From Norana najaformis (taxonomy: Eukaryota > Annelida > Clitellata > Crassiclitellata > Hormogastridae), in contig OZ029927.1 of assembly GCA_964023275.1 (NCBI GenBank), positions 14,137,222 to 14,201,221 on the forward strand: a DNA stretch of 64,000 bases. Direction: 5' to 3'. Under the pieces are notes generated by a model, which saw only the letters and a list, made by a program, of their open reading frames with translations, was not told where the DNA came from and did not search any database. A program made the translations under genes and the position numbers. Of this stretch, positions 22,501 to 35,145 are shown one piece after another (positions within the stretch are counted from its first letter, which is position 1; each line of letters begins with the position of its first letter).

Positions 22501-25500
22501 CTTGTTGAATAAGGGATACTTTACTTTTTTGTTGCTACCTGTGGAATTTAGAAATGGAGTATGATTGAAGCCGGCCAGAAATTGAGGTTGGTAAGACTTA
22601 AAAGACTCTGCAGTATGGACAGATTGAGGAAGGTCATTATTTCCAGAAACTCATCCCAGCCCTCTGCCTAATTCCAGGCACGTAGAGTCCTCTGAATGAA
22701 GAAACATTTCCAAAAATCAGCCCTTAATTCTCTGCAGTTCCAAATATCAAACATCCAAGCTAATTTGCCATCAGAAATCGATTTTGTGCCTGTGTTTTCT
22801 CGTCCCTGTGTAAAATATCGTAAGTCTCTATGAGATTATCATGAATATTGTTACTTCTAAGAAACAGAAGCAAACCCTTGTTCTCTGCCTCTCTTATGGC
22901 GTAGTTGTGAAGACTGTTGCAGAGTTCAGGAAAGTGCAAATGATCCTGTGAAAAATGAAGATTGGTCCAACAGATTTGATCTGATTTGCTTAAACCACTG
23001 ACCAAAATGACCTTTTCAAGTTGGCAGTCACAACAATCATGGCAGTTTTCTGCCTGTCAGTCAGTAAGTTGGTCAGAAGCACTGGCTGCCTTTTTCGAGC
23101 GGTTTTTAAGGCCCTAAGAACAATTACTAATTTCCAGACTACTTGAGCTGTGAAGAATTGGTTCGCATTTGTTTTATGCAGACTTGCTGACCTCATTTCT
23201 CAAGATATATGTCATTTGACTGACCTCATTTCTCAAGATATATGTCGTTTGCATAAGCTCGTGATTATGATCATATCATCAGTGGCCTGTCTTCAAGTCT
23301 TTGTGGCTTCTTGGATCGAGACTTGATCTGTCTAAAGGAGTCCAGCTGTAGAATGCAGTTTTGCTTAGCTGCAAGCATTGAATGATGATGCCTTGTGTAG
23401 TTTGATAATATTCAGCACTTAAGAAATTTCTACATTAAATTAGGTAGTGTTAATTTTGTCTGTGGTAGTTGAAAAATGATTTTGAGAAATTTTGAGAGGA
23501 TTTGTAACAGTAGCACTACTAACCTTATAAATCTAGAGATTTCATTATCATAATATATGTCTCAAATGATGGGTGCTTTTAAGTGAATTTGCAGTCTGTG
23601 ACCATATTCTGTTAGACAGAGTCAGTCGAAATGCATGAGTGTAGAGTGAGAGAGAGACAGAGAGTCAGAGGCAGAGAGGAGTGCTGATTTCACTTACCTG
23701 GGTATGCACTTTGTAAACATGGTGGGCTATATAAATAATCGGTAACAGTCTACAGCACAGTGACAGTTGAGTTGCACTTGTTTAGTTCACTTAGGCAGCC
23801 ATTTTGTGAGCATTGCATTTAACGGATTCCCCAGATGTTCCTTATAATGACAGCGCCTTCAAGAGATACTTAGAAGGCACTATGAAATTCTTTGGTGGTC
23901 TATCAGTAATGCATTTGATCATGCAGTTGAGGGTTCGACTCCGGTAACGACCCTGGGCAAGTTGTTTGCGCACACCGTGCCTCTACCATCATCAAGCAGT
24001 ATAATTTGGTACCGGCGTAAGTGGGGAAGTAAACGGCAAGTCCTGTGAAGCATTGACCCCATGTCCAGGACCTTGGGATTCGTCCACTGTCGACTCTAGG
24101 GCCTAAAGAAAAGGAAATGAGTGCTTCCCCTAAGTCTCACTTGTAGGATTTGACGTAATTTACATACTATAAAAATCTCCTGTTACATTGCATTACAAAT
24201 GCTTTGTTGCCTTCACATGTAAGTAAGTACCTGGATATTTATATAGAGCCTTGTAGGAACCTGCACTATTAGTTAGCAGCTTCTATGTTGCCAGTGTCTA
24301 ATGCGCAAGGCATCAAAAGATGATGCTTCAAAATCTAGCCGCAGTCAAGTCAACACCACAAGTCAGTTAACTGAAACAGAGAGGCGGCCAACGGTTGATA
24401 ATTAAGCCAACTGGAAAAGGTAAGTCTCAGGTTGAGACAAGAATGACACTGAGACTGAGAAGTATGAATAGATTTGAAAGAGAGTTCCAAATTTGGGTCA
24501 GGCAACAGGAAAAGCTTGTTCACTAAGCTGTAGTTCTTGGCATGACCAGAGACCTGTTTGAATAGCGACAAGTCTGCGGATTGAGGCCCGATTTTATTAT
24601 TATTATTTCTTCCTTTTTAAGTGCCACTGTCTAATGACTAAGCATCAGTCGATTGCACTGAGCAATTGTGAGCGAACGACTTACTCAAGGTCACTAAACA
24701 GTAACCGTCTTAGGGGAAGCTCGAACCCATAATCTCCAGCTTCCACTCCCCCTCTCTCTTCCGTAAGCGCTTGAAGACCGTATTATTCCCCAGTTCTGGG
24801 ACGATGGGCCGGGAGCGCCTCTGATGAGGTTTCCTTGAAGCGGCACTTTACAAATTTACGGTTACGATGTTACAGGCCGGGAACTCTCTCCATTCAGCTA
24901 CCGTGCCCCTAATCGATATGATTTTATGTTCTGTGCATAGAGTGTGGGTACCTGGTTTGTTTCTTAGGGATGTCCACATATTTGAGCTGGAGATGCATGA
25001 TATGAGCTCGTCAACCATCTTCCTGGATGTTCACCCGCGGTCCAAAGTGTCCGTTCGGCGACACCTTCTGCTCGTGCTGAAGGCACACAGGCCAACGCGC
25101 TGGACGGTGCGAACATCGAGATTGCGTGGCACCTTGGACATCATTGTAAGTGCGAACCAACTTTTGCACTTAGATAATTGGAATGTAGCAGAAATCGCTT
25201 TCTGTATGATTTGTTGTCGTTGACAGGCGGGCAGAATTTACGGACACTGAAATGGATTACGCGTGATGTCTTGAGACAGACAGCCAGACACGGAAACTGG
25301 CTTAAATAGGCTCCAGAGATGAGTGACTGGCGGCAGGATTATCCCAGAGAAGCCATTGACTGAGCCTTTTATGGATGCTTTTGAATTGTTGTGTGTGAGC
25401 ATTTTGATGTATCGCGCTTCTACCTGGCCACATAGAGGACTGTATTGGGCTTACGGTGAAATTTTAATGTGCTTTTGATGAGTTTTTGAGAAGAGTATGG

Positions 25501-28500
25501 TTGGGAATTCATTGGTCAGTCTGTGTGTGTCTGTGTGAGATTGCCACTCAGATTGTTTCAGATTGTTTGAGATTGTCTCAAAATGCACGAGTGTCGTTTT
25601 TACGCAGATCAACTTTGTTATTCTTTAAGATCTCTAAAATCAGTTTGGCTAGTAAGCAGTGTTTTTGAAAGGTTCTGAAAAGTGCTATAGAAATGGCAAG
25701 ATATGTACATGCTTCCCTCATACATACGTACATACACACGCATACACACATGCATACATATGCATGCACACACATACACACGTAAATACACATACACACA
25801 CATACACACATAAATACACATACACACAAACATACATACAAAAACATACACACATACGTACATACATACACACATATGTACATACAAAACACATGCATAC
25901 GTACATTCATACACATACATACATTCATACACATACATGCATACAAAAACACATACATACATACATTCATACACACATACATACATAATTGGATACAACA
26001 AATTCCCATCCACATTCTTCTCAAAAATTCATCATACTATGGTAAGTTGCAATACATAATTGAGCTGTTGTTAAGTTCAGAGTGTTTCTATTCGGGCGTG
26101 ATTACCCGGTAGACTAGATATGATTACAGGTGTTTCGATTAGATTATCTTACATTAAATTAGATGGATCATTAGATGCATTAGATTATATATGATTAGGT
26201 TAGATGGATGAGAGCGAAAGAATTTTGAAAAGTGCAGGTAATGCAGTCTGATACACATAGTAAACTATCCATTTTATGGGATCTGATTTACAATTGCTGA
26301 TAACAGTCTTGACAGGCTATATGTACCTGACTTTTGTTATCAGCAGATCAATCTAGTCTACCTAACCTAATCCATGTAATCACCTGTCTAATCCAATGTA
26401 ATTTAAACCACGATATCTGAAAACAGACCCCCACGAAATGGACTGGCTACTATGTGTATGCGACTGCATTACCCGCACTGTCAAGATTGCATTTGATTAG
26501 ATGGATGAGGTGATGGAATCTTGAGATGTCCAGGTAACTGTCAGCTACACGAAGCCAATCAATTTCAGTCGGGATTACATCTGATTGGATAGGTGAGGTG
26601 AAGGAATCTTGAGATATGCAGATAACAAACAGACTTGTTGCTAACGGAGTTCTGTGTACCTGATCAGTTTCACTCGGCATCCGAGCCGCCGTTTGTGCCC
26701 TCTGCTTGTATTTTCACATACCTACCTGACGTATTTGCTGAAAGCCGTCAAAGGGCACCGTCTGAACAACCGGGCATCCTGATAGATAGCCTTGTGTGTT
26801 TACAGACACTGTGCCGGGAGGATGAGCCCAGTTTGCCAGCCAAATAACCACCCGAGCCGTGTGTTTTCCTTCATGCCGGTCTTAGGGCTGCAGTGGTGTT
26901 TACCTTTTAAATGAAGACCAGCGATTATTTAGTGGGACAGCGGGATTTATGGCTGGCCGATCATAAATAAATTGGTTTACCTTGGCCATCTGTGCTGCTG
27001 TCTGCAGCGTATAATGCGCTGTGCACATCTGTATTTGTGATTGCATTGTAAGGGTGAATGTACACGGTTTTATATAGCGATCATATGGCTTCGGGTGATC
27101 AGTTGGGTGAGATCCTTCTCCACCGCTGCCCGTTTGAAGGGGTGCCACGCCGTTTAAGGTCCCGTGTTAGCAGGATATTCAAATCTCTTGAAATATAGCC
27201 ATGATTGGTCTGCAAACTGGCATCCTCAATCAGTATGCAAACTGGCATCCTCAATCAGTATGCAAACTGGCATCCTTAAGCACTATGCAAACTGACATCC
27301 TCAATCAGTATGCAAACTGGCATCCTCAATCAGTATGCAAACTGGCATCCTTAAGCACTATGCAAACTGATATCCTCAATCAGTATGCAAACTGGCATCC
27401 TCAGGCACAGAGGCGCCTTGATGTACGCTTAAACCAATGCAGCTAACCAGGCAAGATACGGGTGCTTGAGAAGTTATTTATATGCAACCCCCAACTGTGG
27501 ATGGGGTGTGGTTGGTTTGTCTCTACCTGTCTGTGTCTGCATGAGACCACCGGTGGAGTCCTTCTCTGGGTTCTTAAGCATTATTCTTATGCAGGTCGTT
27601 CTTTTTTAACTGCAAAATCAGATAGGGTAGTGAGAAGCGCTTTTATGAGGTACGGAAAAGGTGCTTTTGAGATGCTCAGATGGTATAAATCAGTTGTTGA
27701 GGTGTTTTCTGAATGATTCATTCTGTATTTTGCAATCATAATTGCACATTTATGTAGCAACTTTTCTAGGGAAACCCCTTAGAGGAGCTCTGAAAAAAGT
27801 ACAAATTGTGATTAGAGAGAATGTTTCATTTGCTGACAGAATGACAGGAAAGGGCAACGAGCTCACGTCAGATTCTGTTAAACTACTTCTTCTTGAATGA
27901 TGATTGTTGATTGATGCTTATTGATTGATTTGGGTTAAACTTTATGGCTATGCAGCTGTCCAGTTTCCGGGTTCAAACCGTTGATGGGTTGATTATTAGT
28001 TAGCCCATCTAATATGATGACATGTGTTACAAAGTTATCTGAATGCATAGGATATCAGTGGTCTCTTCAAGTGTAGTCATGAATCGTGATCTGTGAGAGA
28101 AACCTGGGGGAAATTCAGTTAGTCAGAGAGACCAGAGGGGTCTGGCTGTGGTGGGTTAGCAAGTTGAAAAGAGTTTTAAGTTCAGACCTGGTGTTAAAGA
28201 GCTGACAGAACACACAGAAGTGGGCATTGAATTCCACAGATTTGCACCAACCATTTAATCTAATGACTTCTACAGTGCCATTACCACGATGACCAAGGCA
28301 TCAGTCTTCAAGTGAAAGTCGCTGTCAAAATCTTAATCCGTTGGAAAAGCCAGGTCAGATTCCAATAGGTCAGAGAAACCAGAAGTATGGCTACGGTGGG
28401 TAAGCAAGTTGAAAGAGATGCATCTTTGGTTTAGACCTGAATGACATCAAAGAATTGACAGAACGAACTGAACTGGGCACTAAATTGCAGAGCTTTCGAC

Positions 28501-31500
28501 CAGCTACCGAGAAGGCCTGAGAGCCCAACGCTGTTTGGGTGCAGCACACAGCAAGAGTCGCAGTGTCCATTAATCGAGTGTAGTATCAGTAGATAGGTTG
28601 GTTGACTTAAATGTAGTACTTTGTAAACCATACAAGACAGATTTTGAAATAAATTCTTTACTCAGTGGGCAGCCAGTGCAATGAATGTAGTAATGCTGAG
28701 AACATCACTTGCTTCATTTTTTGCTTATTTTTCTTGTTCGTTTTGTTGTTAATACTGCTTTATGACGATAATAAATTTATTCTATGATTCTGTGACCACT
28801 GAGCTCACTAATTCATAAGTTGTTGAATTGAATAAACTAGGACCATATGTAGAAGGGTCTACTGATTTCTGTAATAGTCATGTGTCGGCTTAAGCTATTT
28901 CATCTTGCTCTATAAATAACCAAATTTTTCTAAGGTGGAGATTCTGTTTTCTAAGCAGGAAATTTCTGCTTCTTTGACAAATTTCATGTCAGTTCTCTGG
29001 AGCATGAAATTTCAGCCAAGCGCATATTTCTAAATCTGTTGCTTGTTTTCGAGCTGTCAGCTTTCTGGTTCTTTTTGAGCCCGTTATTTGACCTTCCACT
29101 TTTGTCAGTTTTGACAGTGACAAATGGTTTCAATTTCCACTGTTCAGGTCTGTTCTGTTGGTATGGTTATTTTGTTTGCTGAGTGACAATTCGTCAGTTC
29201 TGATGGGTCTGACGTTCTACTGCTTTGCATTTTTAAGTTGTTTTGAAACCTACACTGCGATGTTGGGGGAGATAGATTCCTAGAGTAGTTCAAGGAGAAT
29301 ACCTCGAGTAGGAAGTTGAAAAAATAACGAGTCATAAAGAGATCACGCATGCCTTATAAATGGAGATTTTGCGGCCTTGCAATTGAGTTGCACAGAAGAC
29401 CGGAGCGAATAGCAGACACAAACACATTGGGAACACGCAAAGAAAAGTGACAAGGATAATAATTGCATCCAGATCAGTGGTTCGCACTGATCACCGCAAA
29501 TCAGCGGGCATTGAAAACTGGTGTGATTTGTCATGCAGGAACATGTCTCAGGAAAAGAATTAGACAGAGAAAAGCTGGACAAACAGACAGTAAATGTCTA
29601 GCTAATAACGGAGTACTAACACTATGTATGCATGTACAGTATTTGTCTACATATTTATATGTGTATGTATGCTTGTATGTGGGGCACGGTACCCGATTGG
29701 GTAGAACACTTGGCTTGTAACGTGGAGATTACAGGTACGAACCTCCATCGAGGCGATTACTGTGTGGGGACCTTGAGCAAAGCCTTCAGGCACAATTACT
29801 CAGCATGGCGTCCAATCTTTGTGGTATGGTTGTACGTGCACTTCTAAACTTTGGAAGGAGGGCAACATCGAATACAGAGTGCCTACACTATCTGTCTGTA
29901 TTTGTATGTATTTGTGCTCGTTATACATGTTTGTGTAATGTATGTCTGCAAGTATATATGTATTTATATACCATATATATGTATGTATGCTTGTATGTAC
30001 CTTGTGTTTATGTTCCCCATTATGAATATTATTATTATTATTATTTCTGCATTTATTAAGCACCGCTATCTAATGACTAAGCATCAAATGATGGCACTGA
30101 TCAGTTGTGAGTGAAGGACTTTTCCCTACACAGTAACAGTCTCAAGGAAAGTTCGAACCTGTACTCTCCGTGCTACAGGCCAAGCTTACTAGCCAATGGC
30201 TACCATGCTTGTATGTACAGTATGTATGTATGTGTGTGTAGACATTGTATGTATATATATATATGTGTGTGATGTATATATGTTTTATGTATGTTTGTGT
30301 GAGTGTGTCAAGACACTTCTTAATTGCCAGGTAGTAAAAATATCTCAAGAAGTGCTGATTGGTTAATAAAATCACAGTAGTTATGTTCTTGGTGTGATTT
30401 TACTATGAAGTTGTTGATGAATGCTTGGGTCAACCAATGTGATGTTTGTTTTCATTAATAAAAGTTTTAAATATCAAGAACAAATACAATTAGAAGAAGC
30501 GTTCCTTTGCATTTCGTTATTTGAAAAAGTATGTGGCTGTTTCCAGGTTTAAAATATGATCACTCTTACTTCTGTAAGATTGAACAGAAAAACTGAATAT
30601 TTTCTGTCTTATTTCTTATATTTGAGGTGCTTCATGGTCTAATGCTGAGCTGACTTGCTGACTTTATCCTACCAGGTCAAATTTACATTGAGCTTCCAAA
30701 GATGTACTGTTCCTTCTAACTACCGCCTGTTTCAGTTCGTTCTGTGAATTCTTTGATGTCATTCGGGTCTAAACCAAAGATGCATCTCTTTCAACTTGCT
30801 TACCCACCGTAACCTTCTGGTGTCTCTGATCTTTCCAAATTCAACCTGGCTTCTCCAGTAGACCGTTATTTTGGGTTGCGATTTTGACTTGAAGCGACCA
30901 TCGACTGATGCCTTGTGCATTGTGATAACGGCGCTATAGAAATCTTTAAATTATATTAGATACATCAGCTCAAGCTGCTTTCTCTTCTTATGTTGACATG
31001 CACACATGTTTGGACCCCTTAATGAGCCATGCTCTCTGCACTTTTGAGATGTTCTTAAGATGTGCTGTACAAAAGCTCAGATATACACATACGTGCCAAG
31101 AGAGACTTGAGGGTTTTGTGTTGATTTGAATACTGATCCATCTCTTTGGAACTTGCTGCCTCCGGCTTTGAATGACCCTTCTTTCTATCATTTCAGGTCA
31201 CAAACTATGAAAAACTAAGTGTCCAGGTGTCCGTGCTTTTGAGGTGAATTAAGTACTTAGCATGATATAAATTTTTTCGGTTTTACATTTGCATCATGTC
31301 GGAACATAGTGTCAGCTGTCAACATCGGTTGGGCTCTATGTGTGTGCGAGAGCCTGCCAGTGATGGCTTTCTAGTTATCTGAACATTATGTGCTTACAGA
31401 TAAACTTCTTGTTGAGCTTCAACACCACTTAGGCTGGCTTAGGTAGCACTTCTGGTTTTGCTTAAAAGATGCTATATTTAGTCTTAGTATCAAGTCTCTC

Positions 31501-34500
31501 TTGCTATGTTTAGTATCTAGATACATACATACATTCATGCCATACATACATAAATACTTACATATTTACTTACATGTTGTACAACGATGGGTGGTGATTG
31601 TGGGTAGCTGAAGTAAATTGGTTGTGTTTTTGTTGTCGTCAGACTGACCAGACGGTGGATACAAACAGCATAGACATGCAGTCCGTGCGAGTGGTCAACG
31701 AACGTCTTGCAAATCTGTCTGGTTCCGATCTGATCACATGGACGGCTGTTAATTACGGTGCTCCAGTCTCCTACACTGGTGCAAAGCTTGCAAGCAGATT
31801 CGATCTTACTGTTGATGGAGGTAGGCAAGAATTTGCAGTCTATAGTTTGTTTAGATGCTTTGCATAAAAAAGTAATCTTAAAGTGAACATTGTTTAGGAT
31901 GCATGCATACAAAGCGAGAACCAGTTTTGCAGGGTGACCCAGTTATGTTCAGATTTCTGATAGACTTTACAATACTTCAGAACTTCCCTACTACAAAAAT
32001 TCTAGCGTGACGTGGTCAAGGGATATATATATTGTGACATGGTAGCTGATTTGACGACGGCTCACCTTGTAAAGCAGGTTTGAGCCTCCCCAAAATCGTT
32101 GCTGTGATGGGACCTTGATCAAATCCTCAACACTTAATGGCTAAGCACCATTGCTTGATACATTGTCGCTAGAGAGTGTCATTAAATAAATACAGAAATA
32201 ATAACAATAATAATCCAAATTGAATTTGGCTTTAGAACTTGATCTCAGTATTTCTAAAACAACCTCATTATGACATAGTATGCCGGAATCTCATTACAGC
32301 GTGCATCATTATGACACGAATCCTGATGTAGAACGGTCAGGGACATGGGTCCCAAATTAGTTCAGCTGTAGGAAGATACCTTATCATAAGGCAGAGTTCC
32401 CAGTATACTTCCTTTGGCTGTCAGAAGTGGTACATGTTACTTTGTTCATCTTTCAAATAATTTTTCTTAGGTTTCTTTGATCTGTTGAGTACTTTTGGTC
32501 TTTTCTTTCCATTTAAGGTGGAAATTTTGTTTCCAGTTAGTCTGATTTGTTTCGCAGTTCTGGAGAAAATTTTTATTGGTAGTTTTAGTCACGTTTAGCT
32601 GGGTTTTAGTTCACGTTTTTGATATATGTTTTTTGGTTTGAATGTTTTCTTTGTGTTTTCTTTATATTCTTTTGTGATGTATTTGCGTTATCTTGAACCC
32701 ACATGCATCCACTTAGATGCTTTTCACTTATGTTGGCTTTTGGTGTTGCTGATAGATTGGTGACTGATTTATTGGCCACTTAGATGGCGCTTCCTTGTAG
32801 AAGTTAAATGCTCAAAAAAGCGTTAGAAGTATTGGAGAATGTTTGGGGCATAGGAATTGCTCAGCTTACATAGCATATGTTCAGATGAAAGGTGATTGAG
32901 GTACATGGACAACAGATGTGTTGTCAAATAGTTTGCAAATAAGCAGTTAAGTTAGTGAATATATAGTGTCTTTTGCTGAAAGACAATGCCAGAGCGACTG
33001 AAGATACAAGATGTGACCCAACGTTTCTTGGGCCCCTCTTACAATTCGAAACAGATGACTGAAAACAAAGACAAGATGCAGTTTCGGCTGGTGATGTGTC
33101 GTTGAAAGAGGAGATTGCCGATGATGTTGATGATGATGATGAGTATGGTGATGGTGATGATTGATGATGATGAGGAGGAGGAGGAGGAGGAGGACGACGA
33201 CGACGACGATAATGAATGGATGGATGTATGTAACCTCCCAACTTACTTTTGTACTTGTTACTGATGAATTGAGGATGGAGGGCTTAGTGGGCGCAGCATA
33301 GTGTGGAATTCCACTGGCGGTCGCCTATCCAAGTACAAACCTGACTCGGTTTTGTTTAACTTTGCTGTGCCTGCCAGCGTTGTATCAACAAAACGAAACA
33401 GCTACAAGGAACAATCAGACAAGCACTGACCCATGCAGCTTTTATTTATCCGTGGGCTACATAAATGATGATCTCCCCCCCCCCCCCGAGAGCAATGTTT
33501 GTGCAGATTTGTCTGTATGATATGGCCAGTCAGTCACGAGATTGGCGTCCAGGTTGAGCAGGCCAGGGTTTTGGTATTTGTGCCAGGTATTTTCGTTTCA
33601 CCTGGATTGGTATGTGCACCTGTGTGTTGTTATGGAAACTATTCATCTCGGAACGTCAGAACTTATTTTCAAAACACGACAGAGTCAGCTGCCCCTCGGG
33701 CTTCGTTTTCATAGCTTGACCTGACTCGTGTTTTCTTGCTGCGGTGTAGGTGTCCGTGTAGGTGCCCCTTACGGCAACAACTCCTCCACCAACGAGCAGG
33801 AGAAAGATGACTACAACTGTTGAATGTTCTCCGTTTTCTTTGCATCTTAGCTATGCAGTGACGGAACCTAAATAGTTTGGCTTCCAATGCTGCATCCTGT
33901 GTTTTTCCGGCCTTGCAGCCCTGGAAAGTGTTTTTTATCTGGGTTTGGCCAAAACTGTGACAGTCATGCTTTAAGGGTTTGTGGTATAGAATTGTTTTAA
34001 AATCTCCTGTCAATTGTCCAAACTCTTACTGTGTTTTAAAATCTCCTGTCAATTATCCAAACTCTTACTGTGTTTTAAAATCTGTCAATTATCCAAACTG
34101 TTACTGTGTTTTAAAATCTCCTGTCAATTATCCAAACTCTGATTGTGTTTTAAAATCTCCTCTCAATTATCCAAACTCTTCTTGTCTATTAGTGTCTAAT
34201 ACTCGGTAGCATGATTGTATCCTTTGCACACAGCTGTTCGTAACTTGCTTGCTTGCTTCCTTCCTTATTTGCTTACTACTTTACATACTTACCTAGTGCT
34301 GAATTTGCTGAATAAGAGCTTTGTGATCTTGCATAACATTTCTGACTTTTTAAATTTAAAATTTCAAGTTGTGGAATGCTTTAAGTGAGGTAAATATTAA
34401 GGGACTATTGTTGGGTGAGAAATTTTTAGACAAGCAATAACTAGCAAGAGAACATGATCTCGGATTTGGATGGATTTGTGTATTTTCTCTGGAGGACGAT

Positions 34501-35114
34501 ATAAAGAATTTTCAGTCGGATCTGTTATATGTCTGTCAACTCTGGATTATAACTGCTAAGTTAAACAGTCTTAATTTTTCTGCATAAATACCAAACACTG
34601 CTGGGCAAATATTGCAGCCTCGCAGTCTCTGCAAGCTACCTTTTGTCCCAGTGTGTACATTTCCTTTTCAAGTAAAGTTCGTAAATCCACTTGTGATTGC
34701 ATCGCCGTGTCCGGCGATTGTGTTCTGCAGGAATTCCGCTTAGCGGGAGTTTCAATTCATCAGCGCTGTGACCCGAGGGCTTTAGAGGTTATGGGAAGCA
34801 GCCTCATGGGAGGTCTTGAACTCTTGGGAACTTGAAAACCGGTTTAGGCATGGCATGATTTTGACCATGTAAAGAATGTCTCGGGGAGTTGGCTGAAACA
34901 TGCAGAAGTGGAATAGCTTCTGGTGGCTACTTAAACAGACTCCTTCGATGGGTGAAGTAGCCAGATATGACAAAGATGATTTTGAGGTGTTCGATTATTT
35001 GTATAGTAGCCAGTAGCTAGTACAGCTTAAAGACAAGCATTATATTGGACATCACTATTTTCAGACTACTGCGCTCTATTAATCATCGTCATCTTATTAT
35101 TATTATTGTTATTA

Positions 35115-35145
<31 letters not shown>

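Larger units (their letters stand above)
22189..24967 (+). other. Intron 6 of betaglycan
   Basis: Contains family A SINEs at 22249-22535 and 23900-24160, a LINE fragment on the minus strand (22580-23190), a 33-bp direct duplication at about 23188-23252, a LINE-tail copy (23270-23440) and AT-rich sequence. Confidence 0.7.
25146..31642 (+). other. Intron 7 of betaglycan
   Basis: Contains a CATA/CACA tract (25720-25985), a 25-bp satellite (27205-27415), the inverted dispersed block at 27100-27165, LINE 3' ends on the minus strand (28085-28250, 28345-28640) and plus strand (30705-30962), and a tRNA-headed SINE (29680-29835). No exon is needed by phase. Confidence 0.7.

Noticed and set aside
25578-26112. 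Six overlapping Cys/Tyr/Val- or Thr/His-rich open frames on both strands
   Set aside because: They are translations of a CATA/CACA microsatellite.
29680-29755. Possible true tRNA-Thr gene
   Set aside because: The acceptor stem cannot be closed and the B-box is changed (GGTACGAACC). The body matches other dispersed copies, so it is a SINE head.
33749-33826. Possible extra betaglycan linker exon after 'gtgtag'
   Set aside because: It ends in TGA without a donor in phase, and exons 8 and 9 already join in frame.
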